DNA of 64,000 bases from positions 1 through 64,000 of the forward strand of contig JASANE010009848.1 of NCBI GenBank assembly GCA_030248225.1. Direction: 5' to 3'. A program made the translations under genes and the position numbers. Below are positions 20,826 through 32,020 of this stretch, in pieces; position 1 is the stretch's first letter; every line of letters starts with the position of its first letter. The DNA comes from Trileptium ribeirensis. Taxonomy: Eukaryota > Nematoda > Enoplea > Enoplida > Thoracostomopsidae. The notes beneath the pieces were generated by a model. The model did not search any database. It saw only the letters and a program-made list of their open reading frames with translations, and had not been told where the DNA came from.

Positions 20826-22782
20826 ATGGAACAGTCCACACTAAGCCGAGTGCGTACTGAATCAGAAACGGCAATTTGTGTCGTCAAATGTGTCGTTACC
20901 GCCTGTTTCGGGTACATCTAGTTTAGTAACGGTAGCTCAAGCGGAACCCGCGATGTCTAATATTGTGGGACGAGGGAGAGCTAGTATTATGTTCCCACCT
21001 AGCCTTCCCCAGTCGGCGCGTATGCGTTTGTCGCACGCTATTCGAGCGCCGTTTCAACAACCTATTTCAGTGGTGAATCCAGAACGACCGAGTGCTATGG
21101 ACATGCTCACTAATCAACTAGTTACTGTCGCCTACGAGCATGTTCGGCAACAAGAACAAGTTGCGGCTGCAATACACTGCGTACTACAGTGGTGACGGGT
21201 GGTCAGGAAATTTCTCCTTCATTGCACATTGAGTTGCAGTTGGGAAATTTGCGTGGTACGGGAGTTGGTACAAGTGCGTGAACAATTGCAACAAGCCATA
21301 CCTCCATCAGCAGTGCAATTGGATGGTATGCTGTTAATGCAACAAATGCAATTAAATATGCGAGTCGATACTGCGCTGCATTATTTGCGTCGAATGGACG
21401 AACGTCATCGAGCTCAAATGGAAGCCCGACAGATAGAACTTGATCACGCACATCGTCAAAATGCTGAACTCAAACTTCGATTACAGGAGAGAAAGTCGGC
21501 TGAACGCAAAACGCGAGGAACGCGAACTAAGAAGAAAACGCGACGAACTACGAGTCGTCAAGCGCGCGCTGAACGTCGCTAAGACTACGAAAAAGTGACT
21601 AGCGAATCCAGCGATAGTGATCGTGAAGCGAGGCGACAACAACGAAGTAAACAAAGTGCCTCATCGTTTGTGGGACTACGACCACGACAGCGACAGGAAG
21701 TAGTTTATCATGAGGAGCAACAATCAACATCGGCAGCAACTTTTGCGCCGTCTTTTACGTCAAAGCCAGCCGTATCAACGTTAACGGTGGCTACTGAAAC
21801 ACAACGAAAAGCCAGTGATGTGGAAATTTCTGAAAAAGCTTCGGCCGTTACGCCCACCAAAACGGTTTCAACAGCATCAGAGGAGCAAGGGGCGACTGCT
21901 ATAGCGGCAGTGCCACCGACCGTGCAGCCAGCGTCAGCACATCGCAATGCTGGTCAAGTAGCGCTAATTAGCGAGCAACGAAGCGATATGGACAGGATTG
22001 CATTGCAGTTTGATGGCAATGAGCTGCGAACGAGGAGACCAACACCGTTTGGTAACCGGTTAATTTATCATTACTTTACATTTTACCAAACTTTGTCCAA
22101 TGAACCGATGCCACAACGCATGAACATGCTGTATAACCATCTGCGTGATGAATTGAAACGCGAATTCAAACAGATTGGTGAACGGGGACGTCACATCACC
22201 GAACGCGATTTGATTGACATTTTCTTCAAATGGGAAGAGCGCGTCCGGAGTATCGTTTTTCAAAAACAATGGGATGTTACGGTTACACCAGAACGATATG
22301 ATCTGTTCATGCGTCGATTGGCGTATGCAATGCGTGGATTCGGCTACGAAATGCTGCGAAGGCGCACTATCGCGGTACAATATTTTCCACGACTGCTCTT
22401 CATTGGTTTTAGTCGACGTAAATGGGAAAGTGACGTTCAACGAGATATGCGACGCTATGCCGATACACGAACATTTGTTTCGAGCGAAATAGCTCGCATT
22501 CGTGATTATGTCTTTCCGAACTCGGATTATCAGCGTCTACGCGACGAAGTTGACAATTTGGAAAGTCAACTAAATAGCCAACAAACGCATGGAGAACCCG
22601 CACACGAGCAGCGGGAACAGATGCAACAGTTGGTTAAACAGGTTTCGAGACAAACGCAGCAGCGATTTTCTGTATTCGTTACGCACTGGCATGATCAACG
22701 GCACGATTGTCCGGGGCAGCCATCATCTATGCCATTGGAACGTGATTGGCCATTGTATTTGCCAAAGCCACGTCGGGACTAA
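20826..22782 (+). pseudogene. ORF4: basic coiled-coil protein of unknown function
   Basis: Not recognised. A plausible ATG at 20826 (MEQSTLSRVRTESE) is in a frame that needs a one-base shift at about 20877 to join the long frame 20878-22782. That frame is broken by TGA at 21193-21195 and TAA at 21580-21582 but otherwise stays open for about 635 codons. It has a Ser/Pro-rich N-terminus; a helical stretch with VREQLQQAIPP and MDERHRAQMEARQIEL (coiled-coil-like); a strongly basic run with TRGTRTKKKTRRTTSRQARA (nuclear-signal-like); a Ser/Thr/Ala-rich linker; and an alpha-helical C-terminal domain from about 22060 (Tyr/Arg-rich, with ERDLIDIFFKWEERV and LRDEVDNLESQLN). No signal peptide or membrane segment is visible, so it does not look like an envelope protein. 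It could bind nucleic acid or the exonuclease; that is speculation. Confidence 0.62.
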
Positions 22783-23663
22783 AATGGTATAACAACATTG
22801 CTACTTTTAGCCAATTGGGCGCAACAATAAACAATAATAGTGATAACTTTAAAAAGTATTAGCATAACCTCACTAATTTTGTTGTCATGGTTCAATATTT
22901 TGGATTATCGCGAACGTTTAATATACGTTTTATCTTAAAATACGTCGCGAATTCGATGTCGAACATTTATGATAATGAACATTATTCAAACTATTGTAGA
23001 GTCCTGGATGGCAGGAACTCTTTTATTTGGCACCTAATAATTCAACAACAATTTTGATTAACAATAAATTAAGCATTGCTGAGTCCTGAGTTACGGGAAC
23101 TCTTATTGACATTTTATATTTCGTCATGGCCGATACGGATAATGGTTAATTTTTGCCTCGTCATGGACGAACGATGTCTGCTCGTGGCAACCGCGTTATT
23201 CATCAACAATGACAATATATACTATGGGCATAGTGGCATGTACTGACGAATCGAGGTTACCTCGTTAAATACCGATAAATTGGGAGTACCCCTTATTGAT
23301 TTATATTACTTGTTTTCAGCATAACTTGTGTTATATGATGCCTTTGGAAAAATTCCATATTATTTTTCATTCATAAAATTTACAAAAATCCATAAAAATT
23401 TAAATAATTATAAAATCCAAAAACAATAAAAATTTATAAAATTCCAAAAAAAATTTTTATTTTTCACTTATTTTTGTTTTGTCATAACTCTTGTCATTCG
23501 ATTTTTGCTCATCATAATGACTTACGTATACTGCCTTATTTACGTTGGGTTTCCAAACAATTGGAGCTTTCATTTATATATTCGATGTTACTTGTGTTAT
23601 TATTTGTCATTACTTGTTATTTTCAGGATGTTGTTACTTATGCCGGGACGCCATGGGCTTACT
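22783..23663 (+). other. 3' untranslated region of the element
   Basis: AT-rich, non-coding. It contains two similar short hairpins, GAGTCCTG...CAGGAACTC (about 23002-23022) and GAGTCCTG...CGGGAACTC (about 23081-23101), a further CGAGGTTACCTCG hairpin (about 23244-23256), and the two PBS-complementary motifs listed separately. Confidence 0.55.
23121..23166 (+). other. Two motifs complementary to the element's own PBS
   Basis: TCGTCATGGCC at 23121-23131 and GCCTCGTCATGG at 23155-23166 match parts of the reverse complement of the PBS (11 and 12 nt). In the RNA they could pair with the 5' PBS. They may be relics or a functional long-range contact. Confidence 0.4.
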
Positions 23664-23670
23664 AAGGGGG
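23664..23670 (+). other. Polypurine tract
   Basis: AAGGGGG immediately before the 3' LTR TGTTGG, the expected place and composition for priming plus-strand DNA synthesis. Confidence 0.8.
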
Positions 23671-25975
23671 TGTTGGCGCTGGTGCCTTTTTTACTACAAA
23701 ATTTTTCTTTTCAATAAAGGCCGCCCCATGCCGCCTTGGTATTCCCTGTCGCCCTTGGCATGGAATATGAGCGTAATAATTGCGTAAAACTATATGTAAC
23801 TTGCTATATGTAACTATAGAACTAGCTATGTATTTATTTATAAATATATAAAATATAATAAAACTTATATAATTATCAAAATTCACCCATACCCATAAAT
23901 TCCCCAAAACCTAAATTTCTTATATAAAATTATATAAAAACACTTTTTCTTTTTCCCTACCCTTTTTCCTATAATATATACCTCATCCGCCCTTTTCTTC
24001 TACATACAACCAAAATTCTACCCAAAATCTATTTTTCTCCTTTTTCCTATTTTTCTACTAAACTTCAAACTACCCTCCCTCTCCCAATACCTAACCAAAC
24101 CCCTCCAAAATTTAATATTTTCTTCCCCTCACTCCATCTATTAAAATATTTAAAACTCCCCTTTCTCATCTTACCTCTTCCCATAAAATATCCTTTTTCT
24201 AAATTTTTACATGTTCCTTATTTTTCTACATTTTTCAAATATCTCCCATTTCCCCAAAACACTACCAACCCATCCCAAATTTTAATATCCTTTACCTCTT
24301 ATCCCCCCTCACCTTATATCTACCCCACCCCTTTTTCCTCCTTTTTATTTACTTTAAATTTCTATTTTCCAAAATTCCCATTTTTCTCCAACTTTTCACA
24401 TTTTTCAAATATCTCCTATTTTCTCAAATTTTAACCCCCACTCCTCAAATTCCCAATTTCAACTCCCCTACCTACCCCTATCACCATATTAAAATTTCAC
24501 AATCCATCTCTCTCTCCTTTTCTCAAACCACACCTCCACCTTCCCACCCCTTTTCTCATTTCAAATTTTTCTTTAAAATTCTCTAAATTATTATATAATA
24601 TATATGTTATTATTTTTCGCGGGAACCGCGTATAACTCTAGTACGGTATGCAGTACCGTTTGTTTTCGCCAGCTGGGCGTATTTCATATTGATAAACGGT
24701 TACTCGTTTGAGTAGTGGGATTTCGTATTATAATATGTATGATATATGATTATCATGTTTTTGAATTAGTTAGTTGGTGACCTAGCTAGGTTGGTAAACG
24801 AGTTAGTTTAGTTGGTGTGGTTGTATTGACTGGTGTGGAGAATGTAGATTGTTTTTAGAACGTTTGGAGTTTAATTTTCCTTCTTTTCGCTTAGAATTCT
24901 TCACTACAAGGAATGTTATAAAAGCTGACAAAAGAGGACAAAGAGGTTTTCTTTTTCAGTATTTATGGTTTGAACTTGAATGTGCAAGTTGAATGTGTTT
25001 TAACCAACTCAATTTTGGTTTTCCAGTGAGTTATTTGGCGGAATTAATGTGGCGTTAATTTTCTAATTCCCTGATTAAAATTTCAATTAAACGGACTATG
25101 TTCATTGAGGGATTTGCGAAGTACTTTCGGTTTAACACCTGCAAAATAGTGTATTATATAGTTGCAAGCGCTTTAGCTCTAACGTGTCGCTATATTCCGG
25201 TGGTTAACGTGTCGGTGTTGCTTGCTGTTTAGCCTAGTATTACGAGATAGGTTGTGTATATCGATATTCTGGAGGGTAGCCGGAGTCAAATGTGAAAGTT
25301 ATGGACCGACATTGGTTTGCTCCATCTGACAAGCAAAGTGTTGTGGCGTTCGCTACCTTGCTGAACAGAGTAAAACGGAGAAGAGTGTGTGACCGATTTT
25401 GTATTATCGACATGGAATTGGGACTTGATATCTTTATTATGCACTCATTGTTGTATTAGAGCGTATTACATGTGAATTATAGACGAGGTGTTATTAGTGT
25501 AAAATCCTCACTGAGTGCCGTAACCTGCCTCGGAATTTAAACCTCGATAAGTGTAATTTACAAGTTAAGCGTTAGAGTTAACGATTCGATAGATGGTTGC
25601 AAGCTTTAATGAGTAAAGCCCACCGATTTGATCGTTCAAGGCACTGTAAAGAATAGGCACTTCGTCGTATTAACTAATAAACATTTATAGCCATTGTAAC
25701 TGTCGTGACATTGACTAAGGAGAGCGAAATAAATCTATATTGTCAATAGACGAGCTGCTATTGCTGTTGGATTGAATTCTAAACACACACAAAGTTAAGA
25801 AAATTATCACCACTTCCCTGGTACGCCAGACCACGAACTCGCGCACCCCGGCTATTAATACGCTATTTATTGGTGGCCTGAACTGTATTTTTCGTGTGTT
25901 ATAGTAGCGCCTGGGCGTCGGAGCGCCGCGTGCGCACGACTCTACACCGCCGTCTAAGAAGATTAAGCTCCGACA
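23671..25975 (+). repeat. 3' LTR
   Basis: 2305 bp, TGTTGGCGCTGG to AAGCTCCGACA. Aligns with the 5' LTR throughout and lacks the foldback element (clean site near 25610-25615). Confidence 0.92.
23831..24604 (+). repeat. G-free tract in the 3' LTR
   Basis: About 775 nt with two G residues (about 23988 and about 24213), matching the tract at 7126-7914. The few G's include changes at different positions from the 5' copy, so the G-free state is ancestral to both. Confidence 0.9.
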
Positions 25976-25980
25976 AGGAG
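25976..25980. repeat. Right target-site duplication candidate (AGGAG)
   Basis: Differs at one base from the five bases before the 5' LTR (AGGAT, 6959-6963). Confidence 0.5.
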
Positions 25981-26519
25981 TATATCAGTGAAGTCGAATA
26001 TAGCGTGATTCAGTCACCGTATTCAGTGGTTAGCGGATATTAAAATTTCGAAGCAGCCCCAACATTTTTCGTGTTACTAGTCATGTCGGTCAATATATGG
26101 GTGGCGCTAGTCAGTGTCGCCAGCATGCGACTAGTTGTAAGTAATTATTTTTTTCTGTTTCAATTGCAGTTATAATGAAACTGGCTTTTTGCAATAGGTC
26201 AAACAACACCCTGAACAGCGAGGATGTAACCCGCGGCCATAGGCTTAGAACACATTTGAAAAAGTTCTTATTCCAAATTCATTATACAGTTCAATGCTAA
26301 TGTAGTTTCTTCAATAATGAGATATGCGCTCGCAGCACTTCAAAATAGTAAGTATAATACCTTCTCCGCGCCCTGCTGCGGTGGATATATAATATGAGTT
26401 TGTCAGCTAAATCTTGGCTGAGAACAGACTGCATGTCCTCAACCAGGATAGTTTACAGATGATTCCAGAGTTGTGCGCCGTATGGGTACCTGTGGGCCTG
26501 GCCGGTACGGGCTCAAATG
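25981..26519. other. No gene seen
   Basis: Host-like AT-rich flank of the retrotransposon. No supported feature. Confidence 0.5.
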
Positions 26520-26627
26520 GGATAGCGGGTAACCCACGAGTAGTGGGTAATCCGCAGGTAGTGGGTAACCCGCGGATAGGGGGTAACCCGCGGGTAGTGG
26601 GTAACCAGCGCATTGTGGGTACTGGCG
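26520..26627 (+). repeat. 18-bp minisatellite (about six copies)
   Basis: Units of the type GTAGTGGGTAACCCGCGG repeat about six times with substitutions. Being 18 bp, the unit reads as a six-residue repeat (GNPRVV type) on the plus strand. The frame around it has no other support, so it is probably non-coding. Confidence 0.75.
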
Positions 26628-26989
26628 GGTTTCCGCAGCCGTCACAGGTCCACATGTTTTACTGCATTTATAACACACTTGCATTGTGTTATGTTTCAAA
26701 ATAAAGGTTTGTTGTCGTGCCACATTTCTTCTGCCATAAGATGCCATGTTTCGTCCTTTGCCGAATTTCTTCCCCAGCCATATTTCTTCTTCCCAATCTG
26801 TAATATTTCTTACTCCGTCATGACACTGCTTTAAATGTTATCAGGCTTGATATCGTTGCTATTTATTATACCAAAAGTAGCTGCGATGCTTAGTCTCGTT
26901 GTCCACGTGGAAGAATTCAAACCAACAATACTGCATTGGTAGTTTTAAGTTGCGGAAGTGATCCGATTCTTAATTTCCTTCCCATATTT

Positions 26990-27600
26990 CGATAATCAGT
27001 ACTTTGCGTTACCTATCCTTCTGCAATTTGATAAGGCACCATCCACCTATTTGACAATTTGTCAATTTTACGAAATGCCTTCCTTGATTTCTTGAGGAAT
27101 TCCCTGTCGCCAAGTATGTAGCCCGATCAATTTTGGTCTGGCTTTTTGACCGCCTTGAGCTGCTTTGGTATTTGTTGTGGCTGTTTCTAACATTAAGTTA
27201 AGTTTGATTCTTCCTGATTGACTCTGTCCGCTAACAAATCTACCGGGCTCTCCTAAAGCGGCGCTCTGAAAACCTCTAGGCCTCTCGAAGCCAGTTGTGT
27301 TCCTGTGAGAACGTTTCCCAACAATATTACTCCTCTGGACAATTAACAAACACTGTGGCATCCACGCAAAGCGATGCGGTGCTCCGGCTCAGGGCGCTGC
27401 GATATTCACGACTGGACAAATCTCCATTCACTGTTACATCGCCTATTGTGGGAACTTCCACTGAAAGCGGAGCACCTGATTTGTTTGCGAAAACTCTCTG
27501 CAAAAGAAATATAAGCATTGCTTGTATCAGTAAAGTAACGACTTCCAGAATCGGTTCATATGAACGTTAACACCACAACCTCGGCTGATTTTATTCCTGG
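26990..27600 (-). pseudogene. Relic of a retroelement Pol C-terminus (tentative)
   Basis: On the minus strand at about 27110-27015 one frame reads FRKIDKLSNRWMVPYQIAEG, which resembles the RW-x-GPY-x-I part of integrase C-termini. Upstream frames (about 27068-27361 and 27327-27518) are open but not clearly related. Stops and frame changes are frequent. Could also be a chance open stretch. Confidence 0.3.
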
Positions 27601-29626
27601 CTATCTTTTGCACAAATTGTACTTTAGTCTCAGTTTCCGGGACACCGACCAAAGGTCTGTCGCATGAATGGTCAAATACGCAATGTAGCTCACCGTATTG
27701 GCGATGTTGTTTAAAAGATTGATAGTTGGTTCAGTCGATGCCGTCTGATGGGCATTTACTTATGCACTAGGATCTGGGCTAAATACGCATCATTTTCTCC
27801 GTCATATATCCTCCATAGTGAGGGTCAGTGGCAAAGAATCGACCAATATGAAGTTAATTACAGTAGATTGGTTTTGTAAAAATAATAAATTTCCTATGTC
27901 ACCGATAGAGATATATAATTTGCGTGCTTCGCGGGCCTGAAAATATTTTCTGATTCCGTGGGTGCGGGCCTAGTGCCGGTGAACAACCTTCGGGCTCAAA
28001 AATTTCTGCACGCGCACAACTCTGGTTGGCACTATTCAATACAACCCCAGGTTTTTCAACATAAGGTCTTTATAATGCACATTTATATTTTGGCAGTCTG
28101 TATCACAGTGCCGAGTGGCATAACGGAATTTACCACTAGCCGCGCATCGCATGTCGTTCGCCGCTTTTTCAGGGTGATTCGACCACAACGTTCCATATTA
28201 ATAGTCATAGCTCTCCTTACTTTTAATACTTATGTAATTAAAACATATCTACTTTGCATTCCGATGAGCAGTAGGCCTGCTACATAATTGCCAAGTAACC
28301 GTAAGGATAATCGTGTATCATAAACAGTTAGACAAACCATGAAATGTCACAGCCTAAGGTCTGCGACAAAAAATAAACCAATAAGATGCGCTGCTTACAG
28401 TACGGACGAATTTATCAAAGTTAGCAGGGAATTTGAAGTTTGAAAATTGTTTAAATTCAAGATATTTAGAACTAAAAAGATATATAAATTTTAAACTAAT
28501 CAGCTAATTTAGTTTTAAATTTAGAAAAGATTGAGTTGTTTCAAGTAAAAAAATTACGAAATTTATGGGAATACTTTAGTTTTTATAGAAGAATTTGTAA
28601 AATCTTAAAAGAAAAGTTTGGAAAATTATTTGACGATTGTAGATTGGAAAAGTAGAATAGTGATAGTAGTAGAAGAATTGTGATGTAAGTTTAATAAAAT
28701 GAATTTACAGTGTAAAGTAATTTGTTTTAGAAAAATAATTGATGAGTGGAATTTTAGTTGAGAAAAATGGAACATAATATATTATATTTATTATATAATT
28801 TAGTTATGTATAGTATCTATATAGTATATTATATACGAAATGCACACTGTTAGCATACATCTCACACTGAAATTTCATGCCGGCGCCATGTGTCCACCAG
28901 TGAAAGAGGTGGCGGTAGTGTTGAAGTAAGATTTGGGAAGTGTTGAAGTTAAAGAAACCGTAGCCGGCCTCATGAGTCGAGCCGGTGTTGTTTGATTGCA
29001 AGAAACATTTACGAACCACTGTACTGCTTATGAACTGTTGATCGGTTCATTCAGAACTTGTCTAAACCAGGGAAGCACAACGTAGCTGTGAACATACGAT
29101 ACACAACAACCTCAGTACACAATCATTGACAATATATATGCGGCTTTGCTGAAAGTCGAAAATGAAATGTTCAAGAAATATTTCGGAAAATAATGAGCCA
29201 TAACCATAATCGGTATTTAAATATTTAAACCTGCATTCTTTGTAATAACGTTCCGTCTCGATCACAATAAATTCTTTTAAATTAATTAACTATAGTTGAT
29301 GAAACCTGTAGTTTAGTGGTGGTTGCAAAAAAGATACTTCCCACAAAGGGCCAATCCTAATATGAATTTTCCAGTGTTAGATTTCTCGTAGCTTGTGATC
29401 CGGTTGACCAATTTATAAAAATTGTTTTATAGATACGCTTTATAGTTGAGTAAAAATGTATTCGTAACTTCATGGAGACTTACCCAAACTTCTTTATATT
29501 ATTGCAAAAAGCGTTTTTGTGATAAGCATTTGAATTGCTAAAGTTTTCAATTTTAGCAAAAACGGGGGATAAATATGGCTTAAGTGCTTTTGACTGTTAG
29601 GATGTAAGCCCACTACCCTCCTGCTG
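27601..29626. other. No gene seen; contains a C-poor tract
   Basis: AT-rich. From about 28430 to 28850 the plus strand is strongly depleted in C. Open frames here (for example 27958-28287) have no domain or codon pattern that supports a gene. Confidence 0.45.
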
Positions 29627-29681
29627 TGGACGACTAATGCTCATATGTATATTAAATATACATATGAGCATTAGTCGTCCA
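29627..29681. repeat. Perfect 27-bp inverted repeat with one-base centre
   Basis: Left arm 29627-29653 (starts TGGACGACTAATGCTCATAT), centre A at 29654, right arm 29655-29681 an exact reverse complement. No loop, so this is a palindrome, not a miRNA-type hairpin. Confidence 0.9.
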
Positions 29682-29811
29682 TGGCAGATAAAATTTTGTC
29701 AGATGAAATATGATATCCCCATAACTACACCGGGTTTACAAGTTATGGACATAAACGGTTTTTCAGTTAGCTTTCTGCAGGCAGGTCTAATCAAATTTAT
29801 TTCCGTTATAG

Positions 29812-30639
29812 TTTCGTGACAGCATTTTCCGTCGCTACCGCTGGATACCGATAGCACATACAAGTTCTTTGTCTAATCATAAAGCAAGGAATCGTCGAAA
29901 CAAATTCGGAAACAACATCAATGAATATTCAGCTGTTGTTGGATTGATGATATCGGCAGAAAGTACTGGATACAGCGATGTATTACAAGAATGTGAGGAT
30001 AGTTCAGACGTGGAAACGAATACAATGTATTCTTCATTATCGTGCAGGTCAGCTGAGTGTCACAATACGAGTGATGTTTGCAACAACGAAAATCCAATCA
30101 AACACGACGCACTAAGACGTCGTTTTTTCAATAAAAATAGTAATTATTGCAAACGAAAGTGCATAAGCGAGTCATTGTCAATTCCGAAGAGTGAATCCGA
30201 AAATGAGACTCGTGGGTTGTCACCTTACTGTTTAAGTTTGTTTGATGATAATTTACCGACGCTGAAACTTCAAAACAATGAACAGTATAATATTAATGTT
30301 CATCGCGACTCAGTTAAACATGAGCATAGCTCAAAAAGCGGTAACAAAAACGTAATTGAGCCGAAAATAGTTGATTCCTTGAATAAAATTAATTGTGAAA
30401 GCAGCGACATCGAGTTGCTTAACAATGGCGATTCCATAGATAGCAGCTGCAGTTTTTGGCGCGGTTGTACTCCTAATTTAACGAATAATTGGTGTTTTCG
30501 CACAAAATTATGGCTTCTAAAGACAAGTGGTTGGCTCGAAACATTTTCATCCTTTTATCCTGACGAACAACTTTTGATGGACAGGTCGCAAAGTATTAAA
30601 GCAAGTTGGACCAAGACAACGGATGATAGCTGGACTACG
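29812..30639 (+). CDS. Host gene A, large Ser/Asn-rich exon
   Basis: Not recognised. The frame opens after TAG at 29809-29811 (itself a possible acceptor, TTATAG) and has no good ATG near its start, so upstream exons are likely. The donor ACG|GTAAAA at 30639/30640 is in phase 0, matching the next exon. The protein is hydrophilic: NHKARNRRNKFGNNIN basic start, acidic and Cys/Ser-rich middle (ECEDSSDVETNTMYSS), and near the end an aromatic segment with NNWCFRTKLWLLKTSGWLET. If the donor is not used, the frame runs on to a stop at 30700-30702. Confidence 0.6.
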
Positions 30640-31041
30640 GTAAAAAGCGACAATCTTATCGTATCGCTGCGAAAATTATGCGTTGCGGCTTTGATTTTTT
30701 AAATGAGCAGACGAGGATTTAATTTAATGACGTACGAGCTAAAAATTATACTACGCGAGTGTTAACAACAGATTAACATTTACATATAGTAAGCATAACT
30801 TCATTCAGGAACATTAAATCACTCAAATATATATTACTTTGCACGCAAGCTTCTTAATAAATAGTTTCAAGTGCATTAATCACATTATTCGGCTTTGCCG
30901 ACGATTAAATACAAAAAAGTGTACACCGTAGAATTATCGAATTATAACTTTAGTATTCAGTAAACTGTCTGCTAGAATTGATTTTAAAACCCTTTCGTGC
31001 CCGAATTAGTTTGTGTAATATGCAATGTTTGACAAATTCAA

Positions 31042-31117
31042 GCCTGCGCCAGGGATCGAACCCGAAACGTACGGGTGAAACTTGTATACGCAAACCACTG
31101 AGCTATCTGAGAGGTGT
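31042..31117 (-). ncRNA. tRNA-derived SINE head (or decayed tRNA)
   Basis: On the minus strand, TAGCTCAGTGG fits the pol III A box and GGTTCGATCCC the B box, with tRNA-like spacing (T8 to T54 about right). The acceptor arms do not pair, and no normal anticodon stem forms, so this is unlikely to be a working tRNA. tRNA-related SINE 5' ends look like this. Confidence 0.5.
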
Positions 31118-31429
31118 TGCTCGGTTGCTTACGGAACCTCACAATGCGAGCGAATAACAACACACGTTCAAACGTACGATATACGACAAACTCAATAGAC
31201 ACAACGAGTCGCAATGTGCGTTGGGTCCATTTGGACCTAGTGGGCATGAGAGGATTAATAAATCAAAGAACATACGTCTACATAATATTGTAAAAAGGCA
31301 TAATATATTGTTGGAACCGACATTTTAATGTTATATAGCTGTGTCCAAAGTATATCTGGGTGTTTAAAGTTCCATAACTTTATTTGATGGTTAATATTTA
31401 GTTGTTATATCATAACCGAAATTTATAAG

Positions 31430-31760
31430 GGTATTTCCTAGAATTATCTCTGCTCAAAATTGGTCAATTTTAATGATACAGCGGAAATTTGAATGCCATT
31501 CTACTTTAGTTCGATGAGAAGGTTGCTAAAATACCCATTTCGGCAATAACTATGACTTTTTTCGTTTTTTTAGTTCCCAATGGCCGGCCTCCTTAATATC
31601 CAGAACTTTCGAACATTTTTTATCTATAAATACATTATGTATATAGTTCGACTCGCATTGACGCTGGGTCGATTAGTGGTAAAATCACCATAACTGGTTC
31701 AGGGGGTTAGGAGTTATTGTCATTTATGTGAAATCCTAAAACCAAGCCTTAGCCTAAGCC
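31430..31760 (+). repeat. Dispersed repeat, copy 1
   Basis: Shares ordered blocks with 48770-49080: AAAATTGGTCA, GATACAGCG, a CTTTCGAACATTTTTTAT / ATTTTCGAAAAACATTTT block, and a TATATAGTTCGACTCGCATTGACG / TATATCATTCGAACTGCGTTGACG block. Diverged, no coding. Confidence 0.55.
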
Positions 31761-31789
31761 TAAGCCATTATTCCGGGAACCGATTGAGT

Positions 31790-32020
31790 TGATTTTTTAC
31801 CAATGCACCATTCAATGCGGGACGAATGGTATACAAAATTAGATTCGTGGAGAAAATATTTTTCGAAAATTTTGGGTACCACGTGGGGACCGTACCAAAA
31901 AAAAATTCAAAAAAATTGCCATAAATTTTGTCAAAATGGTATTTTATGGGCCGTCTCGTCAAAGTGACTCTAATTGCCGCTGTATCTTCGAAATTCACCC
32001 GTTGCACCTGGAGAATTCAA
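31790..32020 (-). repeat. Dispersed repeat, copy 2 (inverted)
   Basis: The reverse complement contains TTTCGAAGATACAGCGG and ATTTTCGAAAAATATTTTCT blocks like copies at 31430-31760 and 48770-49080. With copy 1 it forms an imperfect inverted pair. Confidence 0.5.

Larger units (their letters stand above)
6964..25975 (+). mobile_element. Large Ty3/gypsy LTR retrotransposon with exonuclease domain
   Basis: A complete element bounded by two similar LTRs beginning TGTTGG and ending CGACA. Internal parts in order: PBS, Gag, protease, RT, RNase H, integrase, DEDDy exonuclease-like domain with a long extension, untranslated block, ORF4, purine tract. Total 19,012 bp, of which 2.3 kb is a nested foldback element. 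In a hand alignment of the last about 365 bp, the two LTRs differ at about 13 positions (3-4%), so insertion is not recent. The copy carries many stops and at least four frameshifts and cannot encode its proteins intact. Domain order RT-RNaseH-IN identifies Ty3/gypsy. Confidence 0.92.

Noticed and set aside
11781..22782. Alternative genetic code or programmed readthrough to explain the in-frame stops
   Set aside because: All three stop codons occur and true frameshifts are also present, so decay of a dead copy explains it better. Host exons end at ordinary stops.
20826..22782. ORF4 as an envelope protein
   Set aside because: No signal peptide, hydrophobic fusion segment or transmembrane helix is visible. 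The protein is basic and helical.
27958..28287. Small membrane protein ORF
   Set aside because: Hydrophobic residues reflect AT-rich sequence; no supporting start, splice or homology signal.
29627..29681. MicroRNA precursor
   Set aside because: Perfect pairing with a one-base centre leaves no loop, unlike a miRNA hairpin.
31042..31117. Functional tRNA gene
   Set aside because: Acceptor ends do not pair and the anticodon stem is not normal.
31742..31770. Telomere-like CCTAAG/TTAGGC repeats
   Set aside because: Only three to four imperfect units; similar words at 49050 and 51995 are equally short and lie in dispersed repeat relics.
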